From positions 1 to 8,803 of the forward strand of contig PMLF01000249.1 of NCBI GenBank assembly GCA_003158755.1: 8,803 nt of DNA, in the 5' to 3' direction. Shown piece after piece: positions 1 through 5,592 of this stretch. Below the pieces are notes generated by a model that was not told the DNA's origin, did not search any database, and worked only from the letters and a program-made list of their open reading frames with translations. The translations under genes were made by a program, and so were the position numbers. This DNA is from Elusimicrobiota bacterium. GTDB lineage: Bacteria; Elusimicrobiota; Elusimicrobia; FEN-1173. Every line of letters starts with the position of its first letter. Positions within the stretch are counted from its first letter, which is position 1.

Positions 1-93
1 TAAAAAGGAATCTTCGTTGGAAAGATCGCCCTCCTCGCCGAAAAGAAAATTGTCGACCACGAACTTCCTCAGCGCTTTTTCAACGGTTTCCAT
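1..93 (-). CDS. Acyl carrier protein, N-terminal fragment (cut by window edge)
   Basis: Reading leftward from an ATG at 93-91 gives 31 codons without a stop before the window ends. The peptide starts METVEKALRKFVVDNFLFGE and continues with an acidic stretch and NEDSFL. This matches helix 1 and the following loop of small phosphopantetheine-binding acyl carrier proteins found in polysaccharide and amidotransferase clusters. Such proteins are usually about 75-90 residues long and carry the prosthetic arm on a serine near residue 35-45, so the serine lies beyond the left edge and cannot be checked. The start is supported by GGGAG (104-100, minus strand), 6 nt before the ATG, and by the TGATG overlap with the amidotransferase stop, which implies translational coupling. 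By inference it carries an acyl or carboxyl substrate used by neighbouring enzymes. The family call is good; the substrate is unknown. Confidence 0.8.
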   Translation of the reverse strand, partial: METVEKALRKFVVDNFLFGEEGDLSNEDSFL

Positions 94-2033
94 CAGGAGC
101 TCCCGGTTTGACGGTCGAAGTTATGGATAAATTGGTCCGCCACCATTTGCGTCGAAAGCACTCCGACAAGGGCCATGTTGTCCTTGACGCCCACGGCGCG
201 CCCCTCGCGGAACTTGTCGAGCAGTTGGTGGACGGCTTCCGGGCGGAAGATCCCTTCCCTCTTGAGGTTCGCCGCGGACAAGGCCTCCATGACGTAGTCG
301 GGCGCGCCGGAACCCGTGAAACACCGGCCGTCCGGAGAGCGGTAGGGCTGTTTGGGCCGCCTCCGCACCGATTCCGGGATCAACCCCTCCATGGATTTCT
401 TCAAAAGGAATTTTTCATTCAGAACCTTCATTTTCAAGTGAGACGGAAGCTTGGCGCCGAACTCCACCACGCGGTGGTCCAAAAAGGGAAATCGCCCCTC
501 CACCGAGTGGGCCATGGCCACCCGGTCTCCCTGGGACGAGAGAATGTAACCCGGAAGCAGGTGACCGGCTTCCAGGTATTGGCTCTGGTTGAAACCATCC
601 CAGCGGCGGAAGCTTTTCGGAAGAACGGCCCGCATGTCTTCCCGTGCATCGACCGCCGCGATGCGCGATTTGAAATCGGAAGTAAATAACCTTTTAAGCG
701 AATCCGTCATCCCCCATCGAGGCAAATGCGAGAAAAACGGGTCGGCGAGGTCCTGCGGGCGAACGTGGAAAAAGGCGCGCCGGTAGGCCTCCGGCTGATT
801 TTGCAGACCGGACATATAGGGATAAAGTCGTTTGAGCAAATGCGGCCGCCAAAGGGATTCGGGCGCCCGGCCCCAAAACCGCCGGATTTTGGCCTCTTTG
901 AAAATATCGTAACCGCCGAACACCTCGTCGGCCCCTTCCCCCGTCATCACCACTTTGAAACCGCTCTCGCGCACGAGGCGGGAGAGCAAAAAGAGCGGGG
1001 CCGGCGCCGTGCGGAGGATCGGTTTTTCCACATGCCACAGGACGTCGGGGAACACCCCGGCGATGTCCGCCGCGGCGCAGCGCATCTCCCGATGATCGGT
1101 CCCCAAATACCGGCTGGCCTCGCGTTGAAAAGGGCTTTCGTCGAATTCCGAGTCCTCGAACGCCACGGAAAAGGTCTTGAGGGGCGCATGGGTGAAACGG
1201 CGGATGAGAGCCGTGGTGGCCGTGGAATCGAGACCGCCGCTGAGATAAGCCCCCACGGGAACGTCCGCCCGAAGGCGCAAGCGGACGGAGTCCACGAGGA
1301 GGGATTTAAGCTCCTCCGCGAGGGCGTCCGTGTTTCCGTCGACGGCCTGGGGCGATTCCGGATACGTCGGACTCCAATAGGGGAGGAGGGTGATTCGCCC
1401 CTCTTCCACCCGAAGGGAATGGCCGGGGGGCAGTTCCGATACGCCTTGGAAAAAAGTCGTGGGCGGGATGGTGTGCCAAAAAGTGAAGATTTGGTCCAAG
1501 GCGCGGGGGTTGATTTCGCGCGGCACTTCCGGATGGACCAAGAGGGCTTTGATTTCCGAGCCGAAGACGAACGCGTTCTTTGCGTGCGCGTAAAAGAGAG
1601 GGCGAACGCCCATCCGGTCCCGCGACAGGAAAAGCCGACGGCGCCGCCGGTCCCAAAGGGCGAAGGCCCATTGGCCGTTGAAGTCCCGGACGCAGTCCTC
1701 TCCTTTTTCGGCGTAAGCGCGAAGGATCACCTCGGTGTCCGAATGCGTCAGGAAACGGTGGCCTTTCTTTTCGAGGTCCGCACGTATTTCGAGATAATTG
1801 AATATCTCCCCGTTGAACGTGATCCAAAGATCGCCGTCGTCGGCGGGCATGGGCTGACGGCCTCCGGCGAGGTCGATGATGCTCAGGCGCGTATGGGCCA
1901 GGCCCAGGGGACCTTCCGCATGGATCCCGCTGTCGTCCGGCCCCCGGTGATGGAGGATCCGGCTCATCCGTCGAAGGACGCCGTCGGACGCGGGACGTCC
2001 GTCGAGGTTAAGGATTCCGGCTATGCCGCACAT
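93..2033 (-). CDS. asnB: Asparagine synthase-like glutamine-hydrolysing amidotransferase, long form
   Basis: This 646-residue protein is predicted to transfer ammonia from glutamine to an ATP-activated (adenylated) carboxylate, forming a carboxamide. The start is set at MCGIAG: Cys2 must become N-terminal to act as the glutaminase nucleophile, so the open frame back to a TTG at 2087 is not used. N-terminal glutaminase domain, residues 2 to about 215: R49 in RLSIID, N74-G75-E76, D99 in SDTE. C-terminal synthase domain, about 235 onward: SGGLDS pyrophosphate loop at 265-270, GEGADEVFGGY at 365-375, and GDRVAMAHSVEGRFPFLD at 502-519. The KQPYRSPD motif at 561-568 and the length mark the long subtype often found beside carrier proteins, rather than a compact housekeeping enzyme. 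It lies 10 nt after the epimerase and overlaps the acyl carrier protein by one base; its own ribosome site is weak, so coupling to the epimerase is likely. It may amidate a sugar acid or a carrier-bound acid instead of aspartate. Confidence 0.9.
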   Translation of the reverse strand: MCGIAGILNLDGRPASDGVLRRMSRILHHRGPDDSGIHAEGPLGLAHTRLSIIDLAGGRQPMPADDGDLWITFNGEIFNYLEIRADLEKKGHRFLTHSDTEVILRAYAEKGEDCVRDFNGQWAFALWDRRRRRLFLSRDRMGVRPLFYAHAKNAFVFGSEIKALLVHPEVPREINPRALDQIFTFWHTIPPTTFFQGVSELPPGHSLRVEEGRITLLPYWSPTYPESPQAVDGNTDALAEELKSLLVDSVRLRLRADVPVGAYLSGGLDSTATTALIRRFTHAPLKTFSVAFEDSEFDESPFQREASRYLGTDHREMRCAAADIAGVFPDVLWHVEKPILRTAPAPLFLLSRLVRESGFKVVMTGEGADEVFGGYDIFKEAKIRRFWGRAPESLWRPHLLKRLYPYMSGLQNQPEAYRRAFFHVRPQDLADPFFSHLPRWGMTDSLKRLFTSDFKSRIAAVDAREDMRAVLPKSFRRWDGFNQSQYLEAGHLLPGYILSSQGDRVAMAHSVEGRFPFLDHRVVEFGAKLPSHLKMKVLNEKFLLKKSMEGLIPESVRRRPKQPYRSPDGRCFTGSGAPDYVMEALSAANLKREGIFRPEAVHQLLDKFREGRAVGVKDNMALVGVLSTQMVADQFIHNFDRQTGSS

Positions 2034-2043
2034 GGCCCGATTG

Positions 2044-2976
2044 TCACGCCGGGACGAGCGCTTCTTTCCGTTGCCGGAAATATTCAAGGGTCCCTTTCAA
2101 TCCTTGCTCCAAGTAGCGCGTCGGATGCCAACCCAAATGCCTCAATGCGTTGGCCGGATTCAGAAGGCTGCGCTCGATTTCCCCCGATCTCGCGGGGGCG
2201 TATTTCGGTTTTTGGGACACACCGTCCAACCGGGCCAGCGTCTTATAAAGCGCGTTGACGGAGGTCTCCACGCGGGTACCGATGTTAAGAGTGAGGTTGT
2301 TTCCTCCGCGCAAAGCCGCGCGGTTCGCGTCCACGACGTCGGCGACGTGGACGAAATCTCGCGTCTGCTCTCCCGTGCCGTATATCGTGGTCCCCTGTCG
2401 GGTAAGCATCTGATCGATGAAGACGGTTATCACTCCCGCCTCGCCCCGAGGATTCTGCCGGGGCCCGTAAACGTTGGCGTACCGCAAAATCGTGTAGGGG
2501 AGTCGTTCCCCGAAAAGCCTCACGTAGAGTTCCGCGGAGGCCTTGCCGACCCCGTAAGGGGACTCCGGCCGGAGGAGATCTCCCTCGGATGCCCCTTGAT
2601 CCCCGCATTCCCCGTAGATGGCCCCGCCGGAGGAGGCGAAGATGAATTTCTTGACTCCGTGGGCCCGTGATCGCACGAGCAGACCCAGCGTCCCTAATAT
2701 ATTGATCGATGCGTCCACGGACGGCTCCGTGACGGACCGCCGGACGTCGATTTGTGCGGCGTGGTGATTGACGACGTCGAAGCGGGAAGCGGTGAACACG
2801 TCCTCCAAGCCCGGGTCGCGCACGTCCATGACGATGAGGCGCGCCGCCGGATGGAGGTTGCTCTTCTTCCCTTTGGAAAGATCGTCGATGACGGTGACGT
2901 CGTGCCCGTCGGCTATATACGCGTCCACAATATGGGAACCGATGAAACCGGCGCCGCCCGTCAGCAATATGTTCAT
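2044..2976 (-). CDS. NAD-dependent nucleotide-sugar epimerase/dehydratase (UDP-glucose 4-epimerase-like)
   Basis: This 310-residue protein is an extended short-chain dehydrogenase/reductase that remodels a nucleotide sugar in the cytoplasm, most likely by 4-epimerisation. Visible motifs are the Rossmann glycine loop GGAGFIG at 7-13, an acidic ribose-binding position in VIDD at about 31, NHHAAQIDVRRSV at 70-82, FASSGGAIYGE at 113-123 with the active-site serine region, and the catalytic YGVGK at 141-145 (Tyr141, Lys145). Length is normal for the family (about 310-340). The N-terminus follows from AGGAGG lying 4 nt before the ATG at 2976; an open frame back to a TTG at 3012 has no such support and would put 12 residues ahead of the Rossmann strand. 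It is the first gene of the leftward unit, next to the amidotransferase. The HAAQxDVRxSV pattern favours a GalE-like 4-epimerase acting on UDP-hexose, UDP-N-acetylhexosamine or UDP-uronate; the substrate cannot be read from sequence, so no symbol is given. Confidence 0.9.
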   Translation of the reverse strand: MNILLTGGAGFIGSHIVDAYIADGHDVTVIDDLSKGKKSNLHPAARLIVMDVRDPGLEDVFTASRFDVVNHHAAQIDVRRSVTEPSVDASINILGTLGLLVRSRAHGVKKFIFASSGGAIYGECGDQGASEGDLLRPESPYGVGKASAELYVRLFGERLPYTILRYANVYGPRQNPRGEAGVITVFIDQMLTRQGTTIYGTGEQTRDFVHVADVVDANRAALRGGNNLTLNIGTRVETSVNALYKTLARLDGVSQKPKYAPARSGEIERSLLNPANALRHLGWHPTRYLEQGLKGTLEYFRQRKEALVPA

Positions 2977-2980
2977 GGTT

Positions 2981-2986
2981 CCTCCT
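2981..2986 (-). promoter_or_regulatory. Strong ribosome binding site of the epimerase gene
   Basis: The minus strand reads AGGAGG followed by AACC and then ATG at 2976. This is a full anti-16S match at 4-nt spacing, and it decides the start against the in-frame upstream TTG at 3012. Confidence 0.85.
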
Positions 2987-3026
2987 GGCAAGATTGACCA
3001 TCCATTCGACAATTACTCCGGTTGGA

Positions 3027-3050
3027 GGTTACAAGCAGGGCTTTGTAACC
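3027..3050. repeat. Perfect 8-bp inverted repeat, candidate operator or leader hairpin
   Basis: GGTTACAA (3027-3034) and TTGTAACC (3043-3050) are exact reverse complements separated by 8 nt. The pairing can extend inward (AAGC with GCTT) if one base is bulged, leaving a 3-nt loop. No run of T follows on either strand, so it does not look like an intrinsic terminator. A further TTGTA occurs at 3056-3060. Its place between divergent operons suits a binding site for a dimeric regulator, but a hairpin in the leader of either transcript is also possible. Confidence 0.45.
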
Positions 3051-3145
3051 GCGAGTTGTACGGGGGTGTCGAACCGTTTAACCATGAAAGTTAATCGCGA
3101 CAAACTTCCCCCCAACCATTTTGTCGGGTTCCTGGGGCTCGGCCT

Positions 3146-4276
3146 ATGGTCCTGATATTGCTCGGGATCGGGGTGTTCGGATTTTTGGGCCTTTCGGTGC
3201 TTTGGCCCCTGACGGCCATGATGGCGCGGCGCATCCAACGGGTGATTCGAATGAGGACCAGGCGTCCCGAACCGGTGAAATTCTCCCGGCCTTCAACGAT
3301 TGAGGTCATCCTTCCCGCCCATAATGAAATCGGGCTCATCGAAAGCACCCTCGTCGGCATCCTGCGTTCCATCCAATATCTTCAGGCCCAAGGCGGAAGT
3401 CCTCCTCCTCCCAAGATCCTCGTCCATGTCGGGACGGACGGGTGCACGGACAGGACCGCGGAGGCGGCGCGCCGGTTTCCCGGGGTCGACGTCACGGAAT
3501 TTCCCGATAACCGCGGCAAGTGGGGGATGATCAAGACGCTGATCGAAAGGTCCTCCGCCGATTGGCTGATCCTGGTCGACGCCGGCGCCCTTTGGTCGGA
3601 AGGGTTCCTCACGGACGTCGTGCGGGAGATCGGACGCGGCCGGGACGTCATCGCCGTCGCTCCTTCCTATGCCCCCCTGAAGTCGGGCCTGATCCACCGA
3701 GCCTTGTGGCAGGTGGAGAGGCTCCTGAAGATGTTCGAAGCCCTCTGCGGAGGCCCCGTGAGCCTTCACGGAGCGACCGTGGGATATAAAACGGTCCTGG
3801 TGAAGAAAGCGCTGGCACGCCTGGGCGACACCCAGTGGCTGAACGACGACGTGGTGATCCCATTGACGCTGCGGACCCTTTTCCCCGACGGTCTGATCCG
3901 GTATCCCGTCGGGAAGGTCTGGGACGCGGGCGTCCATCCCAAAGAGGTGGATCTGGCGAGGAGGGATCGGCTGCTCAAGGGCAACCTGCAGTGGGTCCGC
4001 GGCTTGTTGCCGGATTATTTCCGCCGCAATCCCGTCGCCGGTATGGTGGCTCTCCGCCGGCTGTTCCGGATGTTCTGGGCCTATTGGTTCGTTTTCGCCG
4101 CCGCCGGGCTCGCCTTGGCGTTTCATCCCATCGTGCTACCGGGGGTCGCGGCCGCGGGGTTCTTATTGACGGTCTCCGGAAGTTTCCGGCAGGTCGCCGG
4201 CGCCGCCCTGGTTTCCCTGTCGGCGCCTTTGGGAATTTTTTATCCGAACTGGCGGCCGAGGGGGTCGTGGACATGA
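3146..4276 (+). CDS. Membrane-anchored family 2 glycosyltransferase
   Basis: This 376-residue protein is predicted to add a sugar from a nucleotide donor to a membrane-bound acceptor on the cytoplasmic side. An N-terminal membrane helix spans about 2-22. The GT-A domain follows: IEVILPAHNE at 52-61, DGCTD at 98-102, DAG at 145-147 in the position of the usual DxD metal motif, and WLNDDVV at 231-237, whose Asp pair is the likely catalytic base region. The stretch GNLQWVRG at 279-286 corresponds in place to the QxxRW-type segment of related enzymes but does not match it. C-terminal hydrophobic segments lie at about 308-328, 330-345 and 350-366. The ATG at 3146 is the only usable start after an in-frame stop at 3092-3094; the ribosome site is weak (GGGG about 8 nt upstream). 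The gene opens the rightward unit, and its stop overlaps the next start as ATGA. Donor and linkage are not predictable. A processive synthase is less likely because the QxxRW motif is missing. Confidence 0.85.
   Translation: MVLILLGIGVFGFLGLSVLWPLTAMMARRIQRVIRMRTRRPEPVKFSRPSTIEVILPAHNEIGLIESTLVGILRSIQYLQAQGGSPPPPKILVHVGTDGCTDRTAEAARRFPGVDVTEFPDNRGKWGMIKTLIERSSADWLILVDAGALWSEGFLTDVVREIGRGRDVIAVAPSYAPLKSGLIHRALWQVERLLKMFEALCGGPVSLHGATVGYKTVLVKKALARLGDTQWLNDDVVIPLTLRTLFPDGLIRYPVGKVWDAGVHPKEVDLARRDRLLKGNLQWVRGLLPDYFRRNPVAGMVALRRLFRMFWAYWFVFAAAGLALAFHPIVLPGVAAAGFLLTVSGSFRQVAGAALVSLSAPLGIFYPNWRPRGSWT
4258..4264 (+). promoter_or_regulatory. Ribosome binding site fixing the start of the phosphosugar transferase
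   Basis: GAGGGGG lies 8 nt before the ATG at 4273, inside the 3' end of the preceding gene. The reading frame is open far upstream (back to 3835), but that extension overlaps the glycosyltransferase gene in another frame and encodes arginine/glycine-rich nonsense. This site together with the ATGA junction sets the true start. Confidence 0.65.
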
Positions 4277-5592
4277 ACGCCGGCGTCGTCGAGAAAAGCG
4301 GGTTCGGCCGGGAGGTCGATTTCCTCATCATGGCGGGGAGCTGGTATCTCTTCGGCTCCCTTTTCGAACCCGCCCGTTCGACCCCGAGCCTCTTTTTTGC
4401 CTGGGTCCTGCTGGCAAGCGCCTTATCGATGCTCGCCTTAAGCATGACCCGGTATTTTGAATGGCACGTCCCGAAAGGGGAATTGAGCGGCGCCTTGAGT
4501 TTGTTCCTTATTCTGCCGTTTTCGGCCTTGGTTTCCAGCGCCCTCCTTTCTTTGACCGCCCGAGCGCCGACCATCGGAATTCCCGCCGCCCTTCGGGCGT
4601 CGGTGTGGGTGGTGCTGATCGTGGAATCGTCCCAGTGGATCATGCTTAGATTCCGTCGGATGACGGAAAGGAAATGGAACCTGAAAACCCTCCTTCTCCC
4701 GGAAGAGCGGGAGGGCCTTTCCGAGCAGATCAAAGCGTCGGGGGTTTCCGGATGGATCAAGGCGCAGCCGTGGGAATTGAACGGGGAAGGCGATTCCTCC
4801 CTCCGCGGCGACGAGACCCTGGTGATTTCCCGCGGCGCGGCCCATAAATTGGAGAACTGCGCGCCGCTCGTTAGAGCCCACCTGCGCGGCCAACGGATCG
4901 TCGACCTCACGGAGCTGCTCAAGGAAATCCGCGGCCGGGTGAGGCTCCACAACTCGGACGCCTGGAACTTCCTCCTTGGGTCGGCCTACCAAAGCCCCGC
5001 CATCCGCTTCTACTTCCTCCTGAAGACCTTCGTGGAACCGGTCCTGGCGGCGGCGCTCATCCTGCTTTCTTCGCCGCTTTGGATCGCCGTGGGGTTGGCC
5101 GTTTATCTGACCGGAGGACGTCCGATCCTGTACCGGCAGTCGCGACTGGGTTACCGAGGGCGTCCATTTTTCCTCTATAAATTCCGGTCGATGCCCGTGA
5201 CGGCGGAACGGTCCGGCCCCGCCTGGGCGAAGGTAAAAGATCCCCGGGTCACCCCCCTCGGGGGATTCTTAAGGAAGTCCCACCTGGACGAATTGCCCCA
5301 GCTTTTCAACATCCTTCGCCGTGAATTGAGCTTCGTGGGACCCCGGCCGGAACGTCCGGAGTTCTACAAGATCCTCGAGGAAGAAATCCCGTTGTTTTCC
5401 CTTCGGCTCCTCGTGCATCCCGGCATCACGGGATGGGCCCAGTCGAAACAGAGCTACGCGGGCTCCGTGGAAGAATGCCGGACGAAGCTGGAATACGATC
5501 TCTATTACCTTCAAAACATGTCGCCCGTCTTCGACTTTCAAATCATGGTCGACACCATCGGCCTCCTGATCCGAGGAAACGGTGGCCGATAA
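4273..5592 (+). CDS. Polyprenyl-phosphate sugar-1-phosphate transferase (priming enzyme, WcaJ/EpsB type)
   Basis: This 439-residue membrane protein is predicted to start each repeat unit by moving a sugar-1-phosphate from a UDP-sugar to polyprenyl phosphate. Four N-terminal hydrophobic segments lie at about 15-31, 38-58, 72-94 and 107-125. A short soluble section (about 136-225) follows, where the family normally has a Rossmann-like domain; it lacks a glycine-rich motif. The catalytic bacterial sugar transferase domain has a helix at 254-279 with a Ser-Pro break (267-268) as in re-entrant helices of this family, KFRSM at 303-307, HLDELPQLFN at 337-346 with the Asp339-Glu340 dyad, FVGPRPERPEF at 354-364, and GITGWAQ at 384-390. 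Length is a little below the usual 450-500, because the middle section is short. It overlaps the upstream gene by ATGA and the downstream gene by 11 nt. A priming enzyme points to a lipid-linked repeat-unit pathway. The transferred sugar is not determined. Confidence 0.92.
   Translation: MNAGVVEKSGFGREVDFLIMAGSWYLFGSLFEPARSTPSLFFAWVLLASALSMLALSMTRYFEWHVPKGELSGALSLFLILPFSALVSSALLSLTARAPTIGIPAALRASVWVVLIVESSQWIMLRFRRMTERKWNLKTLLLPEEREGLSEQIKASGVSGWIKAQPWELNGEGDSSLRGDETLVISRGAAHKLENCAPLVRAHLRGQRIVDLTELLKEIRGRVRLHNSDAWNFLLGSAYQSPAIRFYFLLKTFVEPVLAAALILLSSPLWIAVGLAVYLTGGRPILYRQSRLGYRGRPFFLYKFRSMPVTAERSGPAWAKVKDPRVTPLGGFLRKSHLDELPQLFNILRRELSFVGPRPERPEFYKILEEEIPLFSLRLLVHPGITGWAQSKQSYAGSVEECRTKLEYDLYYLQNMSPVFDFQIMVDTIGLLIRGNGGR
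5573..5577 (+). promoter_or_regulatory. Ribosome binding site for a GTG start
   Basis: GAGGA lies 4 nt before the GTG at 5582, inside the last codons of the phosphosugar transferase. It supports GTG initiation with an 11-nt overlap, so the flippase keeps its whole first helix region. Confidence 0.65.

Larger units (their letters stand above)
2977..3145. promoter_or_regulatory. Divergent intergenic region, presumed to hold both promoters
   Basis: This is the only non-coding spacer in the window. The two operons start on either side of it, so promoters for both directions should lie here (inference from layout). I see no convincing -35/-10 pair. The nearest candidates are TTGTAC (3056-3061) with TAACCA 17 nt downstream on the plus strand, and TTGTCG with TAAACG 17 nt downstream on the minus strand; both match sigma-70 consensus poorly. 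No clear sigma-54 motif was found. The spacer also holds the inverted repeat at 3027-3050. Confidence 0.5.

Noticed and set aside
2034..2087. Longer amidotransferase start at a TTG (2087)
   Set aside because: It would add 18 residues before the catalytic cysteine, which must be N-terminal in this family, and would overlap the epimerase gene.
726..2258. Long plus-strand open frame of 510 codons opposite the amidotransferase
   Set aside because: It lies antisense to a gene with complete AsnB motifs and its product is arginine/glycine/proline-rich with no recognisable domain; such frames arise from G+C-biased third positions.
2977..3012. Longer epimerase start at a TTG (3012)
   Set aside because: The ATG at 2976 has a perfect AGGAGG and begins directly at the Rossmann strand.
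3027..3050. Inverted repeat as an intrinsic terminator
   Set aside because: It has no T-run on either strand and sits upstream of, not downstream from, both operons.
3084..3155. Small plus-strand open frame (23 codons, starts MKVNRDKLPP) overlapping the start of the family 2 glycosyltransferase
   Set aside because: It has no ribosome binding site and no recognisable sequence. A leader peptide is possible, but nothing supports it beyond an ATG and a stop.
3835..4272. In-frame upstream extension of the phosphosugar transferase
   Set aside because: It is the shadow of the glycosyltransferase 3' half in another frame; the ATGA junction and GAGGGGG site mark the true start at 4273.
3975..4952. 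Minus-strand open frame of 325 codons opposite the phosphosugar transferase
   Set aside because: It is antisense to clear transferase motifs, and is rich in Arg, Ser and Pro without any domain pattern.
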